A stretch of 64,000 nucleotides of DNA from Aliivibrio salmonicida LFI1238 (GCF_000196495.1 NC_011312.1:744001-808000); one strand, 5' to 3'; counted from the stretch's first letter, positions 46,040 through 55,840 are shown. Numbers and translations are program-made. The notes: generated from the letters alone by a model not told the origin.

Positions 46040-47411
46040 ATGAGTACGCAAGCGGCAACGATGCAAAGCACAATAATGGAGAAGGTAAACAAAATCCTTC
46101 CTAAGCTCTTAAAGGTAGTGAATTCAAAACCAATTGTAGCCATTAAAGAAGGCTTCATGTTAACCATGCCATTGACCATCATTGGCTCGGTATTCTTGTT
46201 ATTGGCCTTTGTTCCTATTGATGGCTATGACCAATTTATGGCGGGAATTTTTGGTGCTGAATGGTCAACACCATTGTTTCAAGTTGTTGGCGCTACTTTT
46301 GATATTTTGGCACTGATTGGAGCTTTTGGTATTGCGTATACTTACGTGAAGTATGAAGGACACAATGGCGTAAATGCGGGGGTGTTAGCCATTGTTTCTT
46401 TACTTATCGTAATGAACGCTTTTGTTGTGGCGCCAGATGGCGTGAGGCACATAGGTGGAGTGATACCGAAAGCCTTCCTTGGTGGTAAAGGCATGATTGC
46501 AGCTATCGTTATTGGTTTAGTTGTTGGCATGATTTACTCAATGGCCTTTAACCGTAACTGGGTGATTAAACTGCCAGACAGCGTGCCAGAAGGGGTGTCG
46601 AATGCTTTTAAATCGCTTATTCCTGGTTTTTTAATTATCACTCTTGCTTTCTTAACATACATATTTTTTGAAGTAGTTTTTGAAAGAACGTTTATTGAGA
46701 CTATTTACCATATTATTCAAACACCATTACAAAGTATGTCTGATTCTTTCTTTGGTGCGGTAGGTATTGCATTGCTTATTTCTCTACTTTGGTGGTGTGG
46801 TGTTCATGGCCCCGTCATTGTTATGGGAATTATGGGACCAATCGTAACGGCGAATGCACTCCATAATCAATCAATTGTAAATGCGGGTGAAGTACTGATT
46901 GCAGGTGAGAATGGAAAAATAGTAACGAACCAATTTGTTGACCAATTTATTACGGTCGGTGGCTCAGGACTTACCTTCGGCTTAGTGTGTTGCATGGTCT
47001 TATTTGCTCGCTCTGTTCAGTTTAAGCAATTAGGTCGTCTCTCTTTTATCCCAGGCATTTTTAATATCAATGAGCCCGTAATTTTCGCAACACCAATCAT
47101 CTTTAACCCAATTATGTTTATTCCATTTGTGACTGCTCCAGTGCTGTCAGCAATCATGGTTTATACCTCAATTAACATGGGGTTTGTTGGACCATTCACG
47201 GCCGTTCAAGTGCCATGGACAACGCCAATAGTATTGAGTGGATTTATTGTTGGGGGGGTGGAGTGCCGCTGTATTACAAGTCACCGTGTTCTGTATGACG
47301 TTATGTGTGTATTTCCCATTCTTTAAGTATCTAGACAAATTAACGGCGCAAGAAGAAGCTAAATCAACAGCGCCAGAAACAGAATCTGTAACAACGACAG
47401 CAACAGCTTAA
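46040..47411 (+). pseudogene. PTS cellobiose/chitobiose-family EIIC permease, frameshifted near the C terminus
   Basis: Membrane channel of a lactose/cellobiose-class PTS, passing a beta-linked disaccharide inward with phosphorylation by EIIB. From the ATG at 46040 the reading frame is a normal EIIC (ten hydrophobic helices, FMLTMPLTIIGSVFLLLAF, WWCGVHGPVIVMGIMG, IFNINEPVIFATPI) up to residue 406. Then a run of seven G (47252-47258) puts it out of frame and it ends at 47326 after 428 residues. With six G the frame would read GGWSAAVLQVT, continue through CVYFPFFKYLDKL and stop at 47411 (456 residues). Real mutation, slippage site or sequencing error cannot be told apart here. Confidence 0.88.
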
Positions 47412-47443
47412 TTGAAATTTATTAGATTATTATCGAGGTTATT

Positions 47444-47749
47444 ATGAAAAAGATTTTACTACTATGTGCGGCGGGCATGTCTACATCAATGGTTGTTAAA
47501 AAAATGGGAGAAGCAGCGGTACAGCAAGGATTGGAGATTCATATCGAAGCTCATGGTGTTGAGACCATTCAAGATTATTTAGCTGAATATGATTTATTTT
47601 TATTAGGGCCACAAATCCGCTTCAAGAAAGATGAGCTTCAGAAATTGGCAGATGAAGTAAATAAAAAGGTAGAAGTCATCGACATGATGGATTACGGCAT
47701 GATGAAAGGCGATAAGATCCTTAAAGATGCATTGGTACTTTTAAGTTAA
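47444..47749 (+). CDS. PTS lactose/cellobiose-family EIIB component
   Basis: 101 residues. The phosphorylated Cys8 lies in LLLCAAGMSTSMVVKKM, the family P-loop. It takes phosphate from EIIA and gives it to the sugar carried by EIIC. GLEIHIEAHGVETI and LLGPQIRFK are also typical. It is 33 nt downstream of the intact-frame end of EIIC and is the second gene of the operon. Confidence 0.92.
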   Translation: MKKILLLCAAGMSTSMVVKKMGEAAVQQGLEIHIEAHGVETIQDYLAEYDLFLLGPQIRFKKDELQKLADEVNKKVEVIDMMDYGMMKGDKILKDALVLLS

Positions 47750-47835
47750 TCATATTCTAGGCCTAAGAAGACTTAGGCCAATACAAACATCAGTTGGCTA
47801 TCGATTTGTTAGCAGCAGTAGAGCAGGAATTCGAG

Positions 47836-49245
47836 ATGAAATTTGCAAATGATTTTTTATTAGGCGCAGCAACGGCTTCTTACCAAATAGAAGGCGCATG
47901 GGATCAAGATGGAAAAGGTCCAACAAACTGGGATGAGTTTACTAAAATTCCAGGGAAAACCTTTGAAGGAACTAATGGCGACATCGCAATTGATCATTAT
48001 AATCGCTATAAAGAAGACATCGCATTAATGGCTGAAATGGGCTTAGAGTCTTATCGCTTTTCAATATCTTGGGCTCGTATTTTTCCAAATGGCACCGGAG
48101 AGATTAATCAAAAAGGAATCGACTTTTACAATAATGTCATTGATGAATGCTTGAAATATGGCATCGTTCCTTTTGTTACCTTATATCACTGGGATCTACC
48201 TCTTACGTTAGAAAAAGAAGGTTCATGGTTAAATAAAGCCACCTGTGATGCGTATGTTGAATTTGCAAAGTTATGTTTTAATGAATTTGGAGATCGTGTT
48301 AAACATTTCATTACTTTTAATGAAACCGTTGTGTTTTGCGCATTAGGCTATATGGCAGGCGCACACCCACCAGGGATTCAAAATGATCCTAAGAAATATT
48401 TTCAAGCGACGCACAACGTATTTTATGCACACGCTAAAGCCGTCATTGAGTATAAAAAACTGAATCAATTTGGTGAGATTGGCTTGAGTCATGTATTTAG
48501 CCCTGCATTTGGGGTCGATGATTCAGAGGCGAGTCACTTTGCCGCAATACATGCGAACCAATTTAGTATGAATTGGTTCTATGATCCTATCCTATTAGGT
48601 AAGTATCCTGAATACGTGGTTAAGCAACTACAAGAAGAAGGTAACTTGCCCGATTGGACTGATGAAGAACTACAAACTATTTTTGAAGCCGCACCGTTGA
48701 ATGACTTTATGGGACTGAATTACTACCAACCACAACGTGTTGAAAAAATTGAAAGTGGTATGGAAATTCGTAAAATCACTCGTGAAAATTCGACTGGTTC
48801 TCCGGGCAACCCAAGTTACGATAATGTATATCGCACAGTTAAAATGGACGATAAAAAATACACTAAATGGGATTGGGAAATTTCACCTGAAGGGTTTGTT
48901 GCTGGGCTTGAAATGATAAAAGAGCATTATGGTCAGATCAAACTGTACATTACAGAAAATGGATTGGGTGATGAAGATCCGATTATTGATGGTGAAGTGT
49001 GTGATATTCCGCGAATCAATTTTATTAAAGATCATCTAGGTGCAGTAAAAGAAGCGGTTCGTCGTGGTGTTCACATTAAGGGGTATTACGCATGGTCAGC
49101 GATTGATTTATTGAGCTGGTTAAACGGTTACAAAAAGCAATATGGGTTCATTTATGTTGATCATCAAAATGGACTAGAGCGTAAGAAAAAAGCGTCTTTC
49201 CATTGGTTTAAAGATGTTATCGCGACTCGTGGTGAAAATATCTAG
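47836..49245 (+). CDS. Glycoside hydrolase family 1, 6-phospho-beta-glucosidase type
   Basis: 469 residues from the ATG at 47836 (AGGAATT upstream; an in-frame TTG at 47794 is not supported). GH1 motifs: N-terminal FLLGAATASYQIEGAW, acid/base Glu in HFITFNETVVF, nucleophile Glu in YITENGLGD. It hydrolyses the beta-linked disaccharide phosphate delivered by the PTS, or an unphosphorylated beta-glucoside. The PTS context favours the 6-phospho form, but the phosphate-binding residues were not checked against a structure. Confidence 0.9.
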   Translation: MKFANDFLLGAATASYQIEGAWDQDGKGPTNWDEFTKIPGKTFEGTNGDIAIDHYNRYKEDIALMAEMGLESYRFSISWARIFPNGTGEINQKGIDFYNNVIDECLKYGIVPFVTLYHWDLPLTLEKEGSWLNKATCDAYVEFAKLCFNEFGDRVKHFITFNETVVFCALGYMAGAHPPGIQNDPKKYFQATHNVFYAHAKAVIEYKKLNQFGEIGLSHVFSPAFGVDDSEASHFAAIHANQFSMNWFYDPILLGKYPEYVVKQLQEEGNLPDWTDEELQTIFEAAPLNDFMGLNYYQPQRVEKIESGMEIRKITRENSTGSPGNPSYDNVYRTVKMDDKKYTKWDWEISPEGFVAGLEMIKEHYGQIKLYITENGLGDEDPIIDGEVCDIPRINFIKDHLGAVKEAVRRGVHIKGYYAWSAIDLLSWLNGYKKQYGFIYVDHQNGLERKKKASFHWFKDVIATRGENI

Positions 49246-49274
49246 CGTTATATTAGAAATGGGAAAGTCGAATT

Positions 49275-50210
49275 ATGGCAACGTATTTATCGTTTGATAT
49301 TGGTGGAACAGACATTAAGTTTGGCGTGTTGAATGAACACGGCCACATTCTAGATCAAGGCAAGGTGCAAACTGAGTCAAGTGGGGATCAAATCATTCAA
49401 ACCATTGTTGATATAAAAGAGCAATGGTCTACACGATATACGTTTGATGGTGCGGCTTTCTCATTACCTGGTTTTGTTGATGTAAACACGGGGTATTTAA
49501 AAACCGGTGGAGCCATTGATGATTTTTATGGATTTCAATTTAAAGAGGTAATGGTTGCAAAATTGTCATTACCGGTTGAATTAGAAAATGACGTTAATTG
49601 TGTGGCTTTAGCTGAAAAGTGGCTTGGTAAAGCACAATCGGTTGATAATTTCATCTGCATTACGATAGGCACAGGTATCGGTGGTGCTATCTATATCAAT
49701 AATCAAATGGTTCGAGGTCATGGTTTCATGGCAGGTGAATTTGGTTATATGTTCACAAAAAATATATTTGATACTAAAGATAAAACGACAGCAACAATGA
49801 GTTTTACTGCATCAGTAAGAGAAGGACTTAGGCGTCGATATTCTAAATTAAAGAATATTAATAGTATTGAAAACTTATCAGGAAAGGATATATTTAAATT
49901 AGCGGATTCTGGAGATAATATTGCAATTAATATTATTGATGACTTTTATAAGAATATAGCCATTGGCTTATATAATTTAACGTTTATTTTAAATCCAGAG
50001 AAAATAATCATTGGTGGTGCAATAAGTAATCGAGATGATTTAATTTCAAATATAGAAAATAAATTTGAAGAGATTATACAAACTCAACCATCAATAAATA
50101 AATTTAATGTTAAAGAGTTAGTTGCTATTGAAAAAAGTACGTTTAATAATGACAGCGGATTAATTGGATCTGTGTATCACTTTTTATCAATGACCAATCA
50201 AATTAAATAG
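49275..50210 (+). CDS. ROK-family sugar kinase
   Basis: 311 residues. The ATP motif is YLSFDIGGTDIKFGVLNEHG, the catalytic region LENDVNCVALAEKW and the second phosphate loop TIGTGIGGAI. The CxCGxxGC zinc motif of typical ROK glucokinases is absent after the GEFGYM segment, so this is the zinc-free subgroup seen in beta-glucoside operons. It probably phosphorylates the free hexose released by the GH1 enzyme, or the disaccharide itself (BglK-type). The last third is more AT-rich than the rest of the operon. Confidence 0.85.
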   Translation: MATYLSFDIGGTDIKFGVLNEHGHILDQGKVQTESSGDQIIQTIVDIKEQWSTRYTFDGAAFSLPGFVDVNTGYLKTGGAIDDFYGFQFKEVMVAKLSLPVELENDVNCVALAEKWLGKAQSVDNFICITIGTGIGGAIYINNQMVRGHGFMAGEFGYMFTKNIFDTKDKTTATMSFTASVREGLRRRYSKLKNINSIENLSGKDIFKLADSGDNIAINIIDDFYKNIAIGLYNLTFILNPEKIIIGGAISNRDDLISNIENKFEEIIQTQPSINKFNVKELVAIEKSTFNNDSGLIGSVYHFLSMTNQIK

Positions 50211-50220
50211 GAATAAAGCG

Positions 50221-50544
50221 ATGTTAGTCGGTGAAGAACTAGAAAGCACGGTAATGGAACTGATCATTAATGCTGGTGAATCAAAATCATGCGCAATGGA
50301 AGCACTTCGAGCTGCAAAATCGGGTGAATGGGATAAAGTTGATGAGTTATTAACACAATCAGCAGAAGCATCAAAAAGAGCTCATGATGTGCAAACGCAG
50401 TTAATTGGTCTTGATGAAGGGGAAGGTAAAGTTCCGGTAAATTTAATTATGGTGCATGCTCAAGATCATATAATGACTTCTATGCTTGCAAAAGAAATGA
50501 TCCAAGAGTTGATTGAGATCCATCGAGTTTTGCAAAATAAATAA
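50221..50544 (+). CDS. PTS lactose/cellobiose-family EIIA component
   Basis: 107 residues, all helical. The phosphoacceptor is His79 in IMVHAQDHIMT, matching LacA/ChbA. ESTVMELIINAGESKSCAME at the N terminus is the family start. It lies 11 nt downstream of the kinase gene. With the EIIB and EIIC genes it completes the sugar-specific PTS. Confidence 0.93.
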   Translation: MLVGEELESTVMELIINAGESKSCAMEALRAAKSGEWDKVDELLTQSAEASKRAHDVQTQLIGLDEGEGKVPVNLIMVHAQDHIMTSMLAKEMIQELIEIHRVLQNK

Positions 50545-50613
50545 TAAAGTGTATTTAGCGTAATAACTTAGCTATTATTACGCTAGTTCTTTTTGGGTGT
50601 ATTTGGTGGGTGA

Positions 50614-51624
50614 ATGGCAACAATTAATGATGTATGTAAGCTTGCTGGTGTTTCTAAAGCGACGGTTTCTCGAGTAATGAATGGGAAAGGGCCGGTAAAG
50701 GAAGAAACCAAAAAACTGATTTTTGATGCAATGGAAACATTGAACTATAAACCGAGCCTCGTCGCTCAAGCATTGGCAACAAATAGTTCAAATAGCATTG
50801 GTCTTATTGTCTCTTTCTTTGATGGTTATTATTTTGGTATTTTACTCAAAGAAGCAACAAGAATTGCAGAAGAATCAGGTAAGCAGTTAATTGTTACTGA
50901 TGGTCATAACCAACTTGAAACCGAAATAGAAGCGATTAATTCATTAGTTGCTAGAAAGTGTGATGCTATTTTAATTTATAGCCGAACCATGACAGCGACT
51001 GATTATTGTAAGATCCAAGAAACACTGCCTATTCCTTTAGTTGTTATTAATAGAACATTACCTGATGGGTTAGGGCATGCTGTTGCTTTTGATCAATATG
51101 ATGCAAGTCGAATGGCAATAGAGCATCTTATTGAATTAAAACATAAAAATATTGCAATTATTACAATTAGTTTGGCTTCAAGTACCGGACAAATAAGATT
51201 ACAAGGCGCGAAAGAAACACTAGAAAAACATGGTGTACATTACGATGAGAGCTTAACCATCGTGAAGCATGGTAAGTTGGAAGATGGTTATCAAGCATGC
51301 AAAGAATTATTGAGTAAATCAGATAAAATTACCGCTATATTTTGTTTTAATGATCATTTAGCTCTAGGGGCAATAAAGGCATTAAAAGAAATGAACCTGC
51401 GAGTACCTGAAGATATTTCAATTGTAGGTATTGATAATGATGAGATATCCGCGTTCTTATCTCCTGCATTAACAACAATTAATGTTCCAATACAAGAAAT
51501 AACACAACTAGCAATGAATAAAGCATTAGCGTTAATCTCGGATAAAGACATCAAACCAACAACCGAAGTATTAACTGGGGAACTTATTATTCGTGATTCT
51601 AGTATATATAATAAAAACAAGTAA
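50614..51624 (+). CDS. LacI-family transcriptional regulator of the beta-glucoside operon
   Basis: 336 residues. The HTH is ATINDVCKLAGVSKATVSRV (residues 2-21) followed by the hinge YKPSLVAQALAT. A periplasmic-binding-protein-like sensor domain follows (SIGLIVSFFDGYYFG, IFCFNDHLALGAIKALKEM, SIVGIDNDEISAFLSPALTT). It is the last but one gene of the island. The likely targets are the CCGG-centred twin operators at 45959-45985, 4.6 kb upstream. The inducer is probably a phosphorylated or free beta-glucoside (inference). Confidence 0.9.
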   Translation: MATINDVCKLAGVSKATVSRVMNGKGPVKEETKKLIFDAMETLNYKPSLVAQALATNSSNSIGLIVSFFDGYYFGILLKEATRIAEESGKQLIVTDGHNQLETEIEAINSLVARKCDAILIYSRTMTATDYCKIQETLPIPLVVINRTLPDGLGHAVAFDQYDASRMAIEHLIELKHKNIAIITISLASSTGQIRLQGAKETLEKHGVHYDESLTIVKHGKLEDGYQACKELLSKSDKITAIFCFNDHLALGAIKALKEMNLRVPEDISIVGIDNDEISAFLSPALTTINVPIQEITQLAMNKALALISDKDIKPTTEVLTGELIIRDSSIYNKNK

Positions 51625-51745
51625 CTAATATAAATATCCGTACGTAGGTATTATTCGTTCGGATTTAACTATTCTGTTTAAAGCACAAAAATAAAATATA
51701 TATAAATATAAAAGTCATGTGATTAACTTAATAGTTAACACTTTC

Positions 51746-51805
51746 TGTATTTGAATGTATTTGAATGTATTTGAATGTATTTGAATGTATTTGAATGTAT
51801 TTAAG
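51746..51805 (+). repeat. 10-bp tandem repeat (TGTATTTGAA, five exact copies plus one variant)
   Basis: Five perfect TGTATTTGAA units occupy 51746-51795, followed by TGTATTTAAG. The array lies 101 bp before the porin start codon at 51907, in the 282-bp gap after the LacI gene. The period equals about one helical turn. It may lie in or next to the porin promoter, where copy number would change spacing by one turn at a time. Confidence 0.92.
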
Positions 51806-51906
51806 TAAGTGTTTAATAATTAAATAGAGAATAAATGAATAACTTTAATTAGTGCATTTTTGCATTGATTTGTTTTTTGCTGTCTAAATATTTAAAGGAA
51901 TATAAA

Positions 51907-53184
51907 ATGAAGTTATTACCTGTTGCTTTTGCTGTTACAGCTGCACTTTCTTCACCAATCATTTTGGCTGAAACAGAATTGCTAGATAATATTCAATTAG
52001 ATGATCAACAACCCTTAGTTATTTCTCCGGAAACAGACATACCTGATGGTATTGTATTTTCAGGGTACGCTCGTTATGGTTTTCACTTTTCAGATGACAC
52101 AGAGAAATACGTTTCTGCTGATGGTCAATTGATTGGAAATGCTACGGGTCGTTTAGGTTACGAAAGTAATGGGGGGGAATTTCAATTTGCTAAAGGATTC
52201 GTCTCTGATAATGGTACGATTTGGGATGTCGTTTTAATGTTAGAGCATTGGGGTGATGAAGTTGGTTTGAAAAAATTCTATGCGGGGGCGACGAATGTTT
52301 TTGAATCACAACCTAATGCTTATATTTGGGCTGGCCGAGATTTCCATAATCGTCCTCAAACAGGGTTAAATGATTACTTTTGGATGCAGAATGATGCTCA
52401 AGGTGCTGGTATTAAAAACCTTGAATTTGGCAGTGTAAAATTTGACATGGCAGCGGTTGCGCAAGTTGATGACAATGGCGGTACTGGTGATAGCGGAAAT
52501 TATGCGATTACCTCTAAATTGCATGATATTAACCTGACAGATGCATTAGCATTATCACTGTATGCTAACTATGGTTTCTCTTCTAAAAATACAGAGACAG
52601 ATAAAGATACGCAAACATGTACGGGCACTGGGCTGGATAAACAGTGCTATGTGGATGATATTGATTCATACCAATTAGCCATTCAACTTGATCATACTTA
52701 TGGTGCAATGACGAATAAGTTTGTTACTCGTTATGGCAACAATGTCGATAATAATATCTTTAATAAAACGGAAGATCTAACTACGTTGCTTATGCAGTTA
52801 GAAGGTAAGTTGGTTATTAGTAATCAAACCAATATTGAATATTTAGCAGGTTATCAATCGTTAGAAGATAAAAATGCAAGTCAGGATGACCGAGCGAACT
52901 ACAGTGCAATTGTCCGACCAACATATGCATGGAATAGTATTCATTCTACTTGGTTGGAAGCGGGTTATTCTGTGGTTGATTTTGATAATCAAAGTGGACA
53001 GAACGACGCGTGGAAAGTCACACTATCTCAAAATATCAGTTTTGATATGGACTCAGGAGCACGCCCAATGTTGAGATTCTATGCAACGGTTGGTGATTCA
53101 AATACTGAGGTAGATTTAACTCGCGGAGAAACCGGTAAGCAAGAGACATTTGCAGTGGGTGCAATGTGGGAGGCGTGGTGGTAA
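51907..53184 (+). CDS. LamB-type carbohydrate porin
   Basis: 425 residues from the ATG at 51907 (AAGGAATATAAA upstream). The signal peptide KLLPVAFAVTAALSSPIILA ends near residue 21. A beta-barrel with LamB/maltoporin features follows: FSGYARYGFHFS, GRLGYESNGGEFQFAKGF, YIWAGRDFHNRPQTGLNDYF and WMQNDAQGAGI. The last residue is Trp, an accepted outer-membrane insertion signal. It should admit the beta-glucoside used by the PTS behind it. It is separated from the LacI gene by a repeat-bearing gap, so it probably has its own promoter. Confidence 0.88.
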   Translation: MKLLPVAFAVTAALSSPIILAETELLDNIQLDDQQPLVISPETDIPDGIVFSGYARYGFHFSDDTEKYVSADGQLIGNATGRLGYESNGGEFQFAKGFVSDNGTIWDVVLMLEHWGDEVGLKKFYAGATNVFESQPNAYIWAGRDFHNRPQTGLNDYFWMQNDAQGAGIKNLEFGSVKFDMAAVAQVDDNGGTGDSGNYAITSKLHDINLTDALALSLYANYGFSSKNTETDKDTQTCTGTGLDKQCYVDDIDSYQLAIQLDHTYGAMTNKFVTRYGNNVDNNIFNKTEDLTTLLMQLEGKLVISNQTNIEYLAGYQSLEDKNASQDDRANYSAIVRPTYAWNSIHSTWLEAGYSVVDFDNQSGQNDAWKVTLSQNISFDMDSGARPMLRFYATVGDSNTEVDLTRGETGKQETFAVGAMWEAWW

Positions 53185-53207
53185 TTATCATCGTATAACT
53201 TAAGCTC

Positions 53208-53241
53208 TTAAGTGGGTAGCATTGAGTTACTACCCACTTAA
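53208..53241. terminator. Bidirectional hairpin after the porin gene
   Basis: TTAAGTGGGTAG and CTACCCACTTAA form a perfect 12-bp stem with a 10-nt loop. It lies between the convergent porin and DUF3301 genes. Confidence 0.8.
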
Positions 53242-53250
53242 CCGTTTGTA

Positions 53251-53559
53251 TTAAAACTCACCATCAATACGATATGGAGGTAGATTAAATTTAGCGGCTT
53301 TAAATCCAACCATGATCAATTTCCCCGTATAGTGATCATCACCAATGGAAGAAAATTCAAATTCATACGTAGTATAAAGGCGCTTTTTTCCACTAGGTAG
53401 ACGAAAACCATAAGAGCCTCTTGCGACACTTAATAGCTGTAATTCCATTTTTTTACAATAATGTTGAATTGCTTGGTTAGCAAATTCTGATTGTCTTCGT
53501 TGCTGCCAAAATAGAAAGCAAAAAAACGTTAAGCCGAGTATCGCAAAGAGATTCTCCAT
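53251..53559 (-). CDS. DUF3301-type small membrane protein
   Basis: 102 residues. An N-terminal helix (NLFAILGLTFFCFLFWQQRR) is followed by a soluble domain with QLLSVARGSYGFRLPSGKKR and YEFEFSSIGDDHYTGKL. I recognise it as DUF3301, common in vibrios and relatives. No function known. It lies two bases after the end of the DUF3549 gene on the same strand, so the two are an operon. Confidence 0.7.
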   Translation of the reverse strand: MENLFAILGLTFFCFLFWQQRRQSEFANQAIQHYCKKMELQLLSVARGSYGFRLPSGKKRLYTTYEFEFSSIGDDHYTGKLIMVGFKAAKFNLPPYRIDGEF

Positions 53560-53561
53560 TT

Positions 53562-54602
53562 TTATTCACTCTTCGTATTTTGCTGTAGTTTGACTAATGC
53601 TTGAGCCAGTTGAGAGTCGGCATCACTGTGTAGAATTTGTAACATACACATACGTAATGTTGGTTGCATTACGAGATCGGCAAACAGTTGATTAAAGAGT
53701 TGCTGATCACCGGTTTGGGCCAAACGAAGTAAAAATTGATTCGCAATAGCAATGTCTTCTAATCCTCCCCAGCAACGCCCTGCAATTGCGACTAATACTT
53801 CAGGGTGGCTTAATCGTTCACTACGTAGAATTTGAGCTAATGCTTCAGAAAGGACCTTTTTAGGTGCGCCAGAAAGGGCGCGAATGTGGGCTGATAATAA
53901 AAATAAATCAGCAGCATCTGAGTCGCAAAGATCATTAATGATTTCAAGTTGTCTTTGAGCTAGTTTTTCTGGCAATTTAATGTGCTCTAAGCACCCTAGC
54001 GTTGCGTATAAAACTGTATTTGGTAGGTGGGTTAATGCGTTACGCAGTGCGACTGAGTTATTGTCTTTATTTAGATTTGCACATACATCAGCTAACCCTT
54101 GAACGCCAACCGATTGCCAATTAGTCCAACCATTATTGCCAGAAAGATAGGTTTTCGCCTGTTCGTAATATTGACTCATTGGCTGTTTTAAGTCAGCACG
54201 TAAGAGGCTATGAAACATCGCCATCTTGTTATCTTTAGGCTTAAACGTGTATGGATTGTTGGACAGATTTTGTTGTTGATCTTCATTTAACTCACTGCTT
54301 AGTGAGACTCCAATCGCTTCAATTACATACTTAATAAAATTACCTACATCAGCTTGTTGCAACAGACTGCGTTCATCTAGAGGTAGTTTTAAAAACCAAA
54401 TCCAAGGTTGTTTTGTTTCATTCCAATAAGCGATAGCTAAGTGAGCATGACGTTGCAAAGGAAAAAGATAAGGTTGTTGTGCCGCTTCAATTGACTCAAA
54501 TTGTTTACTGTCAATGCGTTGGACACGACGACCTAAATCATAAATAGCATACTCACAATTGGACTGTTGGATTAGTTGGCTAAGCGTATAAATCTGTTCC
54601 AT
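53562..54602 (-). CDS. DUF3549-type hypothetical protein
   Basis: 346 residues, cytoplasmic, helical in the second half with Leu-rich segments of an armadillo/HEAT-like look (for example LAQRQLEIINDLCDSDAADL, LFLLSAHIRALSGAPKKVL). The N-terminal part includes YDLGRRVQRIDSKQFESIE and FPLQRHAHLAIAYWNETKQP. It fits DUF3549, a vibrio-type family without assigned function. It is divergent from yqcC and co-oriented with the DUF3301 gene. Confidence 0.7.
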   Translation of the reverse strand: MEQIYTLSQLIQQSNCEYAIYDLGRRVQRIDSKQFESIEAAQQPYLFPLQRHAHLAIAYWNETKQPWIWFLKLPLDERSLLQQADVGNFIKYVIEAIGVSLSSELNEDQQQNLSNNPYTFKPKDNKMAMFHSLLRADLKQPMSQYYEQAKTYLSGNNGWTNWQSVGVQGLADVCANLNKDNNSVALRNALTHLPNTVLYATLGCLEHIKLPEKLAQRQLEIINDLCDSDAADLFLLSAHIRALSGAPKKVLSEALAQILRSERLSHPEVLVAIAGRCWGGLEDIAIANQFLLRLAQTGDQQLFNQLFADLVMQPTLRMCMLQILHSDADSQLAQALVKLQQNTKSE

Positions 54603-54704
54603 GATATATCTTATTCAATGGTTAATGCTTCGATTATACCCAACCGTTGATAAGATGGTATCCTTTGTCATTAAAAGTATTAGAGAGTGCGAGAACAATC
54701 GGTT

Positions 54705-55025
54705 ATGACAACTTCATTATCATTAACGGTGTTATTAAAGCAGTTAACTGAGCAATTACAGCATCATGGTCATTGGCAGACAGCAACTCCGTCTTTGTCT
54801 GCGTTGGCGAGTACAGAACCTTTTGCTATTGATACGTTATCTTCAACAGAGTGGTTGCAGTGGATTTTTATCCCTAAGATGTTTATTTTAATCGAAAATG
54901 GGCACCCATTACCGAAAGGATTCTCTATCGCGCCTTATATCGAAGAAGCATTGAAAAATCAAAAAGGAACTACTGAGATCATCGGTATTTGCCAGAATAT
55001 TGATAAGTTAGGTAAGATTTTGTGA
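54705..55025 (+). CDS. yqcC: YqcC-family protein
   Basis: About 106 residues from the ATG at 54705; an upstream frame start at 54687 adds six residues. It contains the family segment STEWLQWIFIPKMFILIENG then HPLPKGFSIAPYIEEAL. The function is unclear. It overlaps truC by 4 nt, the same yqcC-truC order as in E. coli, so the genes are coupled. Confidence 0.85.
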   Translation: MTTSLSLTVLLKQLTEQLQHHGHWQTATPSLSALASTEPFAIDTLSSTEWLQWIFIPKMFILIENGHPLPKGFSIAPYIEEALKNQKGTTEIIGICQNIDKLGKIL

Positions 55026-55813
55026 ACATTAATAAACACAATATAAACACTGAAGCGTTGAGCGAAAATGAAGAAAAACCAAAGCCGATTGAATTAGAGA
55101 TCGTGTATCGTGATGACGATTTGATAGCCATTAATAAACCGGCAGGAATGCTTGTTCACCGCTCGTGGCTTGATAAACATGAAACCGTATTTGCGATGCA
55201 AACATTACGAGATCAAATTGGCCAACATGTTTTTCCATTACACCGCTTAGATAGACCTACATCTGGCATTTTGTTTTTTGCGTTATCAAGCGCGGTGGCT
55301 GCTCAATTTTCACCGTTATTTGCAAGTCGAGAAATTAAAAAAACGTATCATGCTATTGTGCGTGGCTGGATAGAAGAGGGGGATATTCTTGATTACCCAC
55401 TTAAAGAACAATTAGATAAAATTGCGGATAAAAAGGCGTCAAAAGACGTTGAGGCAAAAGAAGCAATAACGGAATATAAACCCTTGGCTAACGTTGAATT
55501 ACCCTATTCAACAGGTAAATTCCCAACCAGTCGATATTGCTTGATGGAATTAAAGCCGCATACAGGCAGAAAACATCAGCTACGTCGTCACATGGCGCAT
55601 TTACGCCACCCAATTGTTGGGGATACGACTCATGGCGATAGCAAACATAATCGATTATTTCAAAATAATTTAGATAGTCACCGTTTATTATTACACGCGT
55701 CTGAATTGAGTTTCATTCATCCGAGCACGAATAAGCATGTTGTAATAAAAGCGAGTGTTGGTGAAAAGTGGAATAAACTAATGGCTGATTTTGGGTGGGA
55801 AATTGAGTTGTGA
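55022..55813 (+). CDS. truC: tRNA pseudouridine(65) synthase TruC
   Basis: Converts U65 in some tRNAs to pseudouridine. 263 residues, GTG start overlapping the yqcC stop. RluA-family motif with the catalytic Asp: PLHRLDRPTSGILFF (about residues 73-87). IVYRDDDLIAINKPAGMLVH comes before and LKPHTGRKHQLRRHMAHL after. A palindromic terminator follows at 55841. Confidence 0.93.
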   Translation: MNINKHNINTEALSENEEKPKPIELEIVYRDDDLIAINKPAGMLVHRSWLDKHETVFAMQTLRDQIGQHVFPLHRLDRPTSGILFFALSSAVAAQFSPLFASREIKKTYHAIVRGWIEEGDILDYPLKEQLDKIADKKASKDVEAKEAITEYKPLANVELPYSTGKFPTSRYCLMELKPHTGRKHQLRRHMAHLRHPIVGDTTHGDSKHNRLFQNNLDSHRLLLHASELSFIHPSTNKHVVIKASVGEKWNKLMADFGWEIEL

Positions 55814-55840
55814 TCGATCATCAATAACATCGAGATAATA

